DNA of 64,000 nt from Tetrastigma voinierianum (lineage: Eukaryota > Streptophyta > Magnoliopsida > Vitales > Vitaceae), in contig JAEQBH010000721.1 in NCBI GenBank assembly GCA_016808115.1, positions 1 through 64,000 on the forward strand. The letters are read 5' to 3'. The notes under the pieces are model-generated. The model made no database searches and was not told the DNA's origin. It was given only the letters and a program-made list of their open reading frames with translations. This document shows, piece after piece, positions 48,586-60,793 of this stretch (position 1 is the first letter of the stretch; the number at the start of each line of letters is the position of its first letter). The translations under genes were made by a program, and so were the position numbers.

Positions 48586-49027
48586 CAAGTTTCTTGCATG
48601 CTTGTTTTTGTCTTGTTTTGCTTTATTACTTATATGTGTGTTCTATGCATAATTGCATGATTTGACTCTTTTGTTTTGTTCCTTAGCATGTTGGTTAGGA
48701 TTTTTGTAGGTCCTTATTTGTTTGTGTGTCTTTTATCTAGGTGTGTCTAGTGTGTCTTGAGTGAGTGTGATGCCTTGTTTCTTTAGTAGAAGGTGCATTT
48801 TGAACACAAACAATTGAAAAAGTGCAAATGTAAAGTGGATTAGACCCTTAGGTTTTTGAATGATCTGGAATTGTATGTTTGCTTGGTGTGTGTGACTTGG
48901 CTTAGTCACCCCCCTTATTACTTGAGTTATTTCTCAAAAGAGATTTATCACACACACTTTTTTATCTCACGCCCATACCTTGGTCGGACCTTTGCCTTGA
49001 ATTCGGCTAACCTTGGGGGGGATTCTA
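48586..49027 (+). other. Framework element, non-coding segment
   Basis: Internal DNA of the framework element between gypsy A and gypsy B, T-rich with TTGTTT/TGTGTG words and no ORF. It ends in TTCTA, the target duplication of gypsy B. Confidence 0.6.
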
Positions 49028-52000
49028 TGTGGCGCCCTTACCCGACCCGACCAGCAGGGGCGGATCAGACAGTCGGGATGCCACTAAATCACTCAAATCA
49101 TATCTTTGCGGAAGGCGATTCTGAAATTGGGCAAGCCCGTAAACATTTACATTTAACAAAATCCATTTACAATGTAGGCATCAAGCCTTTCAAAATGATT
49201 TACAAAAATAGATGTACAGTATTCAAATTGTTTATACAAAATATCCATATCAAAGAACACATGAGATGAGTGCACATGTCGAACGCCTCCGGAACCTTTC
49301 TTTATGACTCGGCTCCTCGATCTTGGGTCCGCTATCGATCACTATCTATCACTCGTACTGCGCATTGGTAAAACAATACGCTAAGCATTTTCATGCTTAG
49401 TGGTTCTATACAAATCCATTCCTCGAGTTCGGCCAAAACAATTCATGCAATTTAATAATTTGAACTTTCAATCATTTGGAGTGATCAATATAAATACAAT
49501 ACATATACTTTGTTTATATATATACAATAAATTATAGTTCATTGATCATCTCATAAATACATTTTCCATAATCAATATTTCACAATCTCAAATCAATTCC
49601 AAATATGCTCACAAATTCAATTCAGTTCGACATTCAATTCCAGTGCGAAAATCAATTCGGTTCTGAAAATAAATTCGATTATGCCAATCAATTCGGTTAA
49701 ATCGTCACTTCGAGTTATGCCAATCCAATTCGATTTATGCCCTTAACGAATTTAACTATGTCTTCGATATCTGAGGATATCGAGTCAGGCACGGTCCATG
49801 AAACTGCGGCCAGGGTATCACATGGTTTTATAACGATCACGGTCGGAGCTCTTGGCGGTTATAAACAATCAAATAGTGAACACTACGATCACGGTCATTT
49901 GAAATACGCTGATCGGAATTGACACATCAATAGTTCGCGATCTTGCTATTTTGACCTGATGGTATACCAATCTATCATGGTCTGCGAAAATAAGCGGTTA
50001 ACATTCTATTAAGGGCGTTTCAAATCCTTTATAGCAAAATATAGTATAATATTTACGCTTGTATAAACGAGTTTATTTTCAATAATCATGCAATTTTTAT
50101 GTCACCAAACATTTCTGATCACTTTTCTCAAATCAATTAAATCAATTCAATATGCTTTTGAACAAACATGCAAGAAAACTTGAAAGGAGGAATAAGTCGG
50201 TAGAACAAACATTTCAAACTTGAAATGAGAATAGGATTTAGAAGAACAAACCCAAAATCTTTGCACTTTGATTCCCGACCCTTGGGTCTGCCATTCCCTT
50301 GATTTGTCTTTCCTCTTTCTTGATCCACATTCCAAAACCATTAAAGAATAATATTATTCATGCGCGTACTAGTAGTTTTATTTAGGATTGATTTTCCAGG
50401 TTATTATGAGTTCCAATTTAAACAAGATATATAGATGGATTCCTGACTCAATGGGCTTTCCATGGGAGTTCAAGAACACCAGATCGGGTTCGGACGAAGG
50501 AGTTATGACCTTAGAAGTTGGAGGTCATGCAGTCAAATCCTGGGCGACGAGCAGACCCGAACTGGACAGGCTCATCTACCACCCCCTCAGTCAAACATCT
50601 TCTATACTCCTCAGGAATATTAATGTATTCTTGACTCAATGGGCTTTCCATAGAGTCCAGAACACCCAAATCGGAGTTCAAGCTTGAAGAAGATGTGGGC
50701 TTTGGTTGGAGGTCATGCGCGGTCGATCTTGACAGGCGGCTGTTGACGATCTGCACTGAAGTGATGAGCTCAGTCTAACACCTCAGTCTGACATCTAATA
50801 TCTTCCTCAGGCCTATGGATGGATTCTTGACTCAATGGGCTTTCCATAGAGTCCAAGAACACCCAATCGGGTTCAAAGCGAGAGGAGATATGACCTTCGA
50901 AGTTGGAGGTCATGTCGCGCTTGATCTTAACCTTGAGCTGGCCCTTTGGTGGGCGATCACTATTCCAGCGACGACCCTCTTGGGCGTTGCGTCGCGCTGT
51001 TGGCTGGCAGCCGCGTTGGCGGCCTCGTGCTGTTGGAGCGACCACTTGTTCGTGGCGACCCCCTTGTTTGGCGACTCGTCCACTTTGATGGAGCCTTTGT
51101 TCATTGGCGGCGCATTTGTGACCCTCGTCCCGCGTTGGGCGACCCGGCGCATTCGTGGCGGCCCCATTGTTTGGCGGCCCACCGTCGGCGTTGGGCGACC
51201 ATTCCTTGTGACCCCTTGTTTGGCGGCCTATGGTGAGTCGCACCCCATTTATTTGTTCGAATAAAAGACCATAACTTGGTCTACGATTCTAAATTGAGAA
51301 GTTCAAAAGCCTAACATCAAGTTCATTGATGTGGCTACAATTCTGAAGTTACTGCCAAATTCTCTTTATTTCTGGTTCAAAAACTCATTCTAAAGAATTA
51401 CAGCTAGTTGGCCCGATTATTAGAACTAACCCCTACCATATTTGGTGGGCTGGCCTTCGATAAAGGACTATAACTTAGTCTACGAGAGGTCCAAATCGAA
51501 ATTCAAAAGCCTAGCATCAATTTAATTGATGTGGCTACAATTTATCAGGACTTACTTCCATATTCCTTTACTTCTGACCTAAAAACTCGTTCTAGATCCG
51601 GTGTGCGCTGCCACAATGTGTGGCTTCATATTTAAATGCAACCAAACTTTCCCTAAGGCCGGATAACCCAACAATCCTTAGGGTAGAAGAAGACCAAGTA
51701 AGGAAGACCTACCTCATAGAGTTTGTCGAAAGTCCAGGTTGGTCTCTACTTGTAGCTCTTCCAGTCGCTAGGAAGGACTTCCGCCGTGCTTCGCGCCAGG
51801 AGACCTATGGTCCCGTCGTCGGAAAATCTAGAGAAGGTGGAGCCTCTCTCTCTAACTTTCCCTTTCTCCATTTTCTTTTCTTATGGATCCTCTTAATCGT
51901 ATTTTTAAAGGAGGAAGCTTCCTCCCTCTTTCACCATGCCGCATGTCATTTCCTTGATTTTTTTCCTTTTACTCATTTATTTCTCTAATATCCCTTAGAC

Positions 52001-52195
52001 ATATAAACTTATTTACAATTGACCCTTAGGTCCCCATTTTACAATTTCTATATTTTCTCTTTTTCACTTGGTTTCATTTACGTTCAACAATCATCTAATC
52101 AATAAAAAAAAATCTCAGGAAAAATACAGTTGGCTCGATATACGGAATATATAATAATTTTATTATAAAATTTTAGGGTATTTTGAGATGTTACA
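49028..52195 (-). repeat. 3' LTR of gypsy B
   Basis: On the plus strand, TGTGGCGCCCTTACCCGACC to ...GAGATGTTACA; 3168 bp. It contains three modules starting GACTCAATGGGCTTTCCAT at 50445, 50633 and 50829, and a G+C-rich stretch at about 50930-51235. AT-rich blocks match the partner LTR closely; C/G-containing blocks do not. Confidence 0.92.
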
Positions 52196-52211
52196 ACTCT
52201 CCCCCACTTAA
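52196..52211 (-). other. Polypurine tract of gypsy B
   Basis: The minus strand reads TTAAGTGGGGGAGAGT directly before the TGTAACATC start of the LTR, preceded by TTCGAGGACGAAATTT. Confidence 0.9.
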
Positions 52212-53870
52212 TAAAATTTCGTCCTCGAAATTACCTTAGTCAAGCAGATTGCGGGATCTTTGCTGCTGTGTCGTTCCTCACTTTCCCAGTGGCTTAACGG
52301 TCTTATGGTTTCTCCTGGCACCTTATTCACGGGAATCTTCTTATTAAGTAATTCCTTCACTTCACGAGCCAAAATCTTCTGGCTCTTCTTCATCGATCCG
52401 TCGGCCTCGACTCAATTGTCTCAGAAGAAGACTACATGTAATGGTCGATCGGTACCTCACGTAGCATGGACACGTGAAACATCATGGATCTTTTCAAGTC
52501 GGAGGTAATGCCGTCATGTACTGCTTGGTCCCACTTTCTCAATCACTTCATAGGGCGATAAATCTAGGGCTCAACTTGCCCTTTTTCCCAAATCTCATCA
52601 CACCTTTACTAAAGCGTGCGCCAAAAACACCTTTTCGTAGATCTCTGTCCAGACTATCTTTAACTTCATGTGACATATGATTTACGTCTGCTCCAGTGGC
52701 CACCTTCCGATCTCTCTAATCATTTTTTCACTTTTCTTCGAGTCTCTTGTATCAAGTCGGGGCCAATCACTTTCTTTTCACTCCAATTAGTCAGCGATGG
52801 TGTTCCTTTCTCATATAAAGCCTCATGAGGCGCCATTCCGATGCCGATTGGAAACTGTTGTTGTACACAGAGATTCAAGCTAAAGCAATGTGTTTGATCC
52901 CAACTACCCTCAGGTCGATCCACACAACTCCTTAACATATCTTCGAATCTGGATCACTCTCTCAGTTGTCCCATCTAGTTTTTGTAGGTGGAGGCAATTT
53001 GTCTTGTGAGTCGTCGAGTGCTAAGCCTCTTGCAATTTTTCCCCCGAAATCTCGAGTAAACCTCGGATCTCGATTAGAAATAATGGACACAGGGAATCCC
53101 CATGTAACGAACTATTTCCTTGATCTACAGCTCTGCTAGCTTGTCAAGTGAATGGTCGGTTTTCAGTAGGAAGTGAGTGACTTGATGATCAGGTCTACGA
53201 TTTAAAGTAAGTCCTGCCTTCTCCTGTCAATAGTAAAGCAACCACAAAATCCATGGTGATTCGGTCCCATTTCCACTCCGGTATTCTGATAAGTTGCAAT
53301 AATCCCGAAGGAACTTGATGCTCTTGCCTTTACTCTTTGACACACAAACACTTGGCTACAAGTCGACACATCTCTTTTCATCCGGACCACGAGTGTATTT
53401 TAAATCTCGATACATCTTTGTGCTACCGGGATGGATAGCAAAAGATCCACTATGTGCCTCTTCTAGTATGGATTTCCTCAAATCATTACAATCGGGTACA
53501 CAAACCCTATCTTTATAATACAAAACTCCATCTTCGTTCACTTTAGCCAGGCTCAGTTTCTTCACCATTTCAATTTGATTTATTGTGGCAACAATTTTCT
53601 CATCTTTCTTTGTGCCTACAGCACTAGATTAACAAACTCGGTCATTTATCCAACTCTTGCCTCGGTACCATCGTCATGTAATGACAAATGGGCATTAGCG
53701 TCAAGCGTTCGTATTGACTTTCTACTCAAGCGTCGGCCACTACATTGGCCTTTACCCTGGGTAGGATCAACGTCAATCCCTTGCTTGGTCATAATCTTTT
53801 ATCAGCTCCATCCATCTCAGTTGCCTCGAGTTAAGCTCTCGTGGTAGATGCAGAGACTCTTATGATCGAT
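52200..53870 (-). pseudogene. Ty3/gypsy B integrase
   Basis: 53568-53356 (minus) is the zinc-binding and linker part: DGVLYYKDRVCVPDCNDLR, then SILEEAHSGSFAIHPGSTK and MYRDLK; the His and Cys ligands are partly in shifted frames. The core (53330-52960) is fragmentary, with MVRMKRDVSTC-like and ATYQNTGVEMGPNHHG-like words. 52938-52720 has the post-core part with MAPHEALYEKGTPSLTNWSE and VIGPDLIQETRRKVKK. 52393-52208 is the tail with KILAREVKELLNKKIPVNKV, in the place where related elements carry a chromodomain-like end. Confidence 0.86.
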
Positions 53871-55560
53871 TAACTGGGTGAAACCTTCCCTTACAAATAG
53901 TCTCCAATTTTCAGCGCAAATACAATTGCGGTAATTCTAAATCATGTGGGGTAGTTCCTTTCATGCGGCTTCAGCGTCTTGGAAGCATAGGCTACCACCC
54001 CACCCTCTTGCATTAGGACGCATCAGAATCCGTTTCATGACGCATCACTAAAAATCACATATTCTCTACGCCGGTTGGTTGAGTAGAACCGAGCCTCGGT
54101 TAAAATGCTTTCAATATCGAAACTTCTTTGACATTTCCTCCATTCATACTTTACATTTTTACGGAAGCGATCTCGTCATCGGGGCTGCGGTCATAGAAAA
54201 CCCCTTATGAATCTTGCAGTATCCTGCTAGTCCCCGGGGAAACTACGCGCCCTGCTAACATTTCTGGGTGGCTTCCATTCTGCTCCACTTCTATTTTCTT
54301 TGGGATCTACCAGTTCCTTCTTCGATACTATATGCGAAAGGACACTTCGTTCTTCAAAACTCACACGCCGATTTGCATACAAGCTGCTCTTTTCTCAAAG
54401 TCTCGAACACTACTCTAAGGTGTGTGTCATGACTATCGATCTTTTGAATACCGCAAGAATGTCGTCCTATGAACACTACAACAAAGCCGATCCACATACG
54501 GTCGAAAAGCTACGATTCATTAGGTCCATGAGCATATTTGGAGCATTGTCAATCAAACAGCATTACAAGGAATTCATAATGTCCATATCGCGTCCTAAAC
54601 GCGTTTATACATCGACATTTTAATTTCTCAAGCTGATGGTACCCCGGTCGCAAGTCAATCTTTGAAAAGATACTTGCCTTTAATTAATTGACAAATCATC
54701 AGTGCGGGTATGGGTCTTATTCTTTCGCATTAACTTGTTGAGTTGTATAATCAATACATGGTGAAATGTATATCTTAACCAAAACGGGAGCTCCCCCCAT
54801 GGTGATACATGGTCTAATAAGCCCTTTTCTAAGTAGTTCTTGCAGCTGCTGATTTCAATTCCTTTAGTTCTGGGTGGAGCCATTAAATGCGGTGTAATGG
54901 ATCTGGGTGTGGCTTTGGTACAACGTCAATAGCAGCTCAGTCTCCTTTGTAGGGCAATCACAGTAACTCTTAGAACACATCCCAGGAAAGTCGTAACCGA
55001 TAGGGATATGTCATTGCTACCATAAACCTTGCATACCGTATCAATCACATAAGCGGTGACTTCACATCCTTTCCGTACCATTGTTTTAGCAGTGGCGGCT
55101 GATATCACATTAGATAGATGATTTGACCTCTCACCGATGAAGGTTACTTCATCTTCATTCGGTGTCTTTAATGTTACTCTTTTCTGTTTGTCGACTATTG
55201 CTTGATGTCGGACTGACAGTCGTCCCGATATCATCAAACTCCACGAAGGGGATATCAATCAAATCTCCCGAAATTCATACTCGTATTTTGATGGGACAAT
55301 CCTCTCCTATAGACTTTGTTCACAATAACACTATATGGCCATGGACGTGCAAGATGTCATACTCGATTTCACTTCTCGGCAATTGCTGATTGGTATGTCG
55401 GTACATATGTATGAATAGGTCGATCCTGGATCTATCGTGCATGCATAATATTAATCAGATAGTAAAATTACCGACTATCTTATGGAGCGTCGGGTATCTT
55501 CCCTTTACTTTCATTATATATGTCTAGGTACGGGCATGACCATCTGCCTACCCAAAGTTT
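53870..55560 (-). pseudogene. Ty3/gypsy B protease-RT-RNase H
   Basis: The protease end and linker lie at 55258-54926 with RHQAIVDKQKRVTLKTPNED, then DEVTFIGERSNHLSNVISAA and a Cys/Val-rich stretch. RT starts at 54883 with MAPPRTKGIEISSCKNYLEK and DHVSPWGELPF, then CIDY-like residues near 54760. Further on come a FRTRYGHYEFLVM-like block (54610-54570), a VVFI..H block (about 54480) in place of the catalytic loop, and SHIVS and GYYRRF-equivalent fragments down to about 54180. RNase H fragments (54130-53870) are poorly readable. The usual YIDD/FIDD is not intact. Confidence 0.82.
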
Positions 55561-55789
55561 GTGTCCTTGTCACGGAACACTCGGTGATGCAACACTCTTT
55601 ATTGCCTTTTAGCCAACACTAAATACCCCGATGCAGTGAGTGCTGTAAATGAAACGAGCTCTAGAACGATCTCTTGCTCTATACTCTTTGGATCCACAAA
55701 TCAAACAAGCTTTTGTAAGTCTCAACTCTCCTTTATGATTTCTCCCGCAATAGAGCAAATAGAACAATCACATCCTCTAGAAGGACCTC

Positions 55790-56711
55790 ACAGTGTACTT
55801 CATAGTGATGGTGATGGTAAGTGATATTCTCTGATAGCTGTGCTATAGTGATTGGAACCTGTGGTCCCCTTAATTTCTTCCTTTCTTTGTTGTTGCGAAA
55901 TTTGGTGACTGGATTGCTTTTCCTTCTGTCTTTTATCCTTTCTCTTTTGCTCTTTCTTTACTCTTTCCACGTTGATGCACATGTCACAATTTTGGAAAAT
56001 CCTCATAGTGAAAATCGCTGTGACATAACCGAATATGGTCGTGAGGCGAATCTTCAAACCTACGACACTTTTCTTCTTCACTCACCAGTATCTCGGGAGC
56101 ATACTTGCTTAACCGCGTGAATTCTCTTTGATATTCGGTCACACTCATCGTCTTTGTCTCAGATTATGAAACTCTGTCTGTGTTCGGATAAATACGACCC
56201 ATAATGCTTCTTAGACTATAAGGAAGAGCTCCCCCGTAACTCTCTACGATGGTGATCCTGATGCGGAAACCCACCACTGACCGCCTCATCTGTAAGCGCG
56301 AGGTCGCACATTCAACTTCTCTTAATTTATTGCAATGCATTTGCATTCCTCGATTCTCTCGAGCCTTCAATTTTACGCCATAGAGGCTCATCCTCTTTCT
56401 TTCCATAAAATCTACAGTCGGTACCTTGCCATTCTCTCAATAGCTGATAAAACTGCGAACAATTGCATTTAGTTTGCGGCTCTTTGCAATGCCTGAACTA
56501 GTTGTTGGAGGATACCCAAAGTACCTCCTGCCACTTGTTCTGGTTCAATCATTGGTGGGCGCGGATCTTGCCCACACTTCCACACTAAGCGGAGATTTGT
56601 TTTGTTGAGTCCCATGGTCATCCTCGACCCTAAGGGAAGCCGAACGTCCATGCTTATCCTATTAAGACCCGGCCAAGATCCATGTCGAGTCATGTCATCC
56701 TTTATATACAA
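55790..56711 (-). pseudogene. Ty3/gypsy B gag
   Basis: The N-terminal piece at 56711-56469 includes PPMIEPEQVAGGTLGILQQL and VQALQRAAN, typical of gag starts in Del/Tekay-like elements. The middle (56406-56164) is shifted between frames. At about 56120-56040 the frame reads FTRLSKYAPEILVSEEEKCR. 55990-55850 has the basic linker ERVKKEQKRKDKRQKEKQSS before the zinc knuckle, which is not readable. Several frameshifts occur. Confidence 0.82.
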
Positions 56712-56771
56712 TTGAAATGCATGTTAAACACAATTTCAAAATCATATCATTTTGTAGAACCGCCAAACCTA

Positions 56772-56784
56772 GGCTCTGATACTA
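56772..56784 (-). other. Primer binding site of gypsy B
   Basis: The minus strand reads TAGTATCAGAGCC, one base from TGGTATCAGAGCC of initiator tRNA-Met type, about eight bases after the LTR end. Confidence 0.83.
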
Positions 56785-56792
56785 ATAAAAGT

Positions 56793-59700
56793 TGTGACGC
56801 CCTTACCCTAATTCGACCAATACGGATCCGAACCGAGTCCGATGCCACTAAAATCACTCAAAATCATATCTTTGCGGAGCTGAGCCACGAAATTCGTGGG
56901 CAAGCCTCATAAACATTTACATTAATAAAAACCATTTACAATGTAGGCATCCAAGCCTTTCAAATGATTTACAAAATAGATGCGGCGTGATTCAAATTTG
57001 CTTTATACAAAAATATCCATATCGCAACACATGAGATGAGTGCACATGCTCTGAAAGCATACCCGAGATTTCTTTCTTTACGACTCGACGCTCCTCGATC
57101 TCGGGGTCCGCTTATCGATCACTATCTATCACTCGGTACCTGCGCACAGAACAATACGCTAAGCATTTCAGTGCCAGCGGTTCTATACAAATCCATTCCT
57201 CAGCCCAAATTTAAAACACCATGCAATTCTTAATAATCTCGTAACTTCTAACTCATTTGGGTGGATCAATATAAATACAATACATATACTTTGTTATATA
57301 TATACAATAAATTATAATTATCGATCATCTCATAAATACATTTTCATAATCAATATTTCACAATCTCAAATCAATCCAAATATGCTCACAAATTCAATCT
57401 CAGCTCGACATTCAATTCAATTCAAAATCAATTCAGCTTGAAAATAAATTCATTTATGCCAATCAATTCGCTTCATTAATCACTCAGCTTATGCCAATCA
57501 CCAGTTATGCCCTTAACGAATTTAACCTATGTCTTCGATATGATATCGGGAGTCACGACTGCCCCGTCAGCCAGCCGCAGATCACATGGTTTTATAAATT
57601 ACGCATCTACCTACCGCCACTGACCGGTTATAAACAATCAAATAGGTGAACACTACCGACACGGCTCACTGGCCAGCCGATCGGAGTGACACATCAATAG
57701 TTCGCAGATCATATTTGACCCTATTGGTATACCACCTATCCTCGTGCGAAAAATAAACGGTTAACATTCTATTAAGGGCGTTCAAATCCTTTATAGCAAA
57801 ATATAGTATAATATTTACGCTTGTATAAACAGTTTATTTTCAATAATCATGCAATTTTTATATGCAAACATTTCACAATCACTTTTCTCAAATCAATTAA
57901 ATCAATTCAATATGCTTTTTGAACAAACATGCAAAACTCGAAGGAGGAATAGGAGTTTCAGAGAACAAACATTTCAAACTTGAAATGAGAATAGGATTTA
58001 GAAGAACAAACCCAAAAAATCTTTTGCACTTTGATTCCAACCCTGGAATCTCAATCACAACTTTGTCTTTTCCTCCTTCACCTTATTCCAAAAACCATTA
58101 AAGAATAATATTATTCATGCCAGCATTTAGTAGTTTTATTTAGGATTGATTTTCGGAGGTTATGAGTTCCAATTTAAACAAGATATATATAGATGGATTC
58201 TGACTCAATGGGCTTTCCATAGAGTTAAAGAACACCCGAATCGGAGTTCGGACGAAGGAGTTATGACCTTCCGAAGTTGGAGGTCATACACAGTCAAATC
58301 CTGAACTGACGAGCAGACCCGAACTGGACGAGCTCATCTACCACCTCAGTCAAACATCTTCTATAATCCTCAGGAATATTAATGCATTCTGACTCAATGG
58401 GCTTCGCTAGAGTCCAATAACACCCAAATCGAAGTTCAAACGAAGAAGATATGACCTTGACGAGCTGACCTGAACTGACGAGCTGCACTGAAGTGACGAG
58501 CTCAGTCTAACACCTCGGTCTGACATCTAATATCTTCATCAGGCCTATGGATGGATTCTTGACTCAATGGGCTTTCCATAGAGTCTAAGAACACCCAACC
58601 TGGAGTTCAAACGGCGAGATATGACCTCCGGTTGAGGTCAGCGCGCAGCCGCCTTGACGAGTCACACCGCTGGGCGATCACTATTCAATCGACGAATTCC
58701 TACCGGATAATTCTTGTCCACTGCTCACCGACGAATTTCTTTGTTTGACGCACTTCGTCCACCGTTGACGACCATCGCTCATTGACGAATTTCTTTGTTT
58801 CGACGACTTCTCGCCCATCGCTGACTACTCATCGTTTCATTGACGCACTTTGTTTGATTTAATTCTCGCCCACCGCTGACGGTACCACCGCTTCATTGAC
58901 GCACTTATTGTTTGGATTTCCACTCGTCCACCGTTGACGAATTCATCGTTTCACCGACGAATTCTGTTTGACGAATTTCCATGGCCGAGCCGCACCCATT
59001 TGACTGCTCAGGAATAAAAGACCATAACTCGCCCACAGGTCCGAATTGGTAGCTCAAAAGCCTAACACTGTTCATTGATGTGGCTAATTTCACAGAAGGA
59101 TTTACTGCCAAATCTCTCTTTATTTCTGGTTCAAAACTCATTCTAAAGTACAGCTTAGTTGACCTCGAATTGCGTATCCACCCTACCATATTTAAATTGG
59201 CTAACCTCAGAAAGGACTATAACTTAGTCTACAAGAGGTCCAAATCGAGAAATTCAAAAGCCTAGCATCAATTTAATTGATGTGGCTACAATTTATCAGA
59301 AGGACTTACTTCCATATTCCCTTTACTTCTGACCTAAAAACTCGTTCTAAGATCCGGCTAGCTGCGCACTACCACAATGTGGCAGCTTCCCATGGTTTAA
59401 AATGCAACCAAACTTTCCCTATGCTTATAACTACCCAACAATCCTTGTGGTAGAAGAAGACCAAGTAGAGAAGACCTACTCATAGAGTTTGTCGAAGTCC
59501 CCTGCTCCTGGGCCCCTACTTGTAGCTCTCTCATCAGGAAGAAGGACTTCCTTCGTGCTTCGCCGGAGACCTATGGTCCGATCAGCCGGAAAATCCTAGA
59601 GAGAAGGTGGAGCCTCTAACTTTCCTTTCTCAATTTTTCTTTCTTATGGATCACTCTTAATCGTATAAAAAGGAGGAAGCTCTCCCTCTTTCCTACATGC

Positions 59701-59958
59701 CATGTCATTTTGATTTTTTTTCCTTTTACTCATTTATTTCTCCTAATATCACTTGCATATAAACTTATTTACACTGACCCTTAGGTCCCATTTTACAATT
59801 TCTATATTTTCTCTTTTCACTTGGTTTCATTTCTGGATTCAAATAAATCATCTAATCAATAAAAAAAAATCTTAAAAATACCCAAGTTGGCTCACCATAA
59901 ATCTGGATATATAATAATTTTTATTATAAAATTTTTAGGGTATTTTTGGGGTGTTACA
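56793..59958 (-). repeat. 5' LTR of gypsy B
   Basis: On the plus strand, TGTGACGCCCTTACCCTAAT to ...GGGGTGTTACA; 3166 bp. It carries the same three GACTCAATGGGCTT modules (58202, 58391, 58561). The part at 58670-58990 corresponding to the GC-rich stretch of the other LTR is instead built of GACGAATTTCTTTGTTTGAC-like words. Confidence 0.92.
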
Positions 59959-59963
59959 TTCTA

Positions 59964-60793
59964 ACCACCTAAGTGATGGGACACCTAATCAAAAGAGGAT
60001 TGTCATTGAGTCCCAACCAAAAAAAGAAAAAACGCAAAAACAATAGAAAAATTGAAAAAGAAAGATAAAAAAAAAAAAAGAGTAAAAAATAGGTCGAATA
60101 AGAATAAGGGATCATCCAATCTTAATCCTATACGCTTGATAGCCTTCAAGCCTAATGCCCCAAGCCAACTGGTTGGGAGTCATTGATTTCACTTCCCGCT
60201 ACATGGGATAGAAGATGGATCCTTCCCATAACCTTGGGCCTTTGAGTTTGGTTGAGTGTTTGGGGTGAAGTTTGAAGGGAATTTAATGTCTGGTGCCCTT
60301 AACCAACTGGTGGAGAGTCGCCAATGGATCTCCGCTACAGGGACACTCATCTAAAACTTCTTGGCACTGGTTTTCTTTCATTTTAGGTATTTTGGTATGA
60401 ATAAAAAGGGTGTGTTCTTATCCTTTCTTAGTTAGCTTCATCTAAATAGATGAGTTGAGCTTAAGTTTGGGGGTGCTAGGACCTTGTTATACATTGAACA
60501 TCATGCTACCACCTGCAATTAGATTCCTTGGGAAAAGTCATTGAGGACTGGGGGGTTGATTCGCTTTATTCACCATGCCTTGCTTTGCCATGTTCCTTAG
60601 AGAGTTTAAAAGTTTAAGGATCCTAAATCTTGGTTGAAAAGGCTAATATTGCATAATTGTGTTCATTTTGATCCTTCTTCTTAGCATCATGTTATCATAC
60701 TCATCTCATTTTTGTTAGTTCGTATATTTTCTAATTTTTGCTTTGTATTAGTTAGTTCTCATTGGGACAAGCAAGAAGCTAAGTTTGGGAGTG
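59964..60793 (+). other. Framework element, 3' non-coding segment
   Basis: Continues the framework element after gypsy B. No ORF; an A-rich tract at 60025-60095, two related phrases (CCAAGCCAACTGGTTGGGAG at 60160 and TTAACCAACTGGTGGAGAGT at 60299), then AAGTTTGGGGGTGC and finally the polypurine tract AAGTTTGGGAGTG. Confidence 0.6.

Larger units (their letters stand above)
49028..59958 (-). mobile_element. Ty3/gypsy element B, full length, 10.9 kb
   Basis: Minus-strand element bounded by perfect TTCTA duplications (49023-49027 and 59959-59963). LTRs are 56793-59958 (5') and 49028-52195 (3'), about 3.17 kb each. Primer site and polypurine tract lie at the correct borders, and gag, protease, RT, RNase H and integrase follow in normal order from 56711 to 52200. 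The TTCGAGGACGAAATTTTATT signature before the polypurine tract fits the Del/Tekay type. All coding parts are broken by indels and stops. Confidence 0.93.

Noticed and set aside
50770..51264. Overlapping long frames on both strands in the gypsy B LTR
   Set aside because: They lie inside a GC-rich LTR segment where stop codons are rare; the partner LTR does not keep them open.
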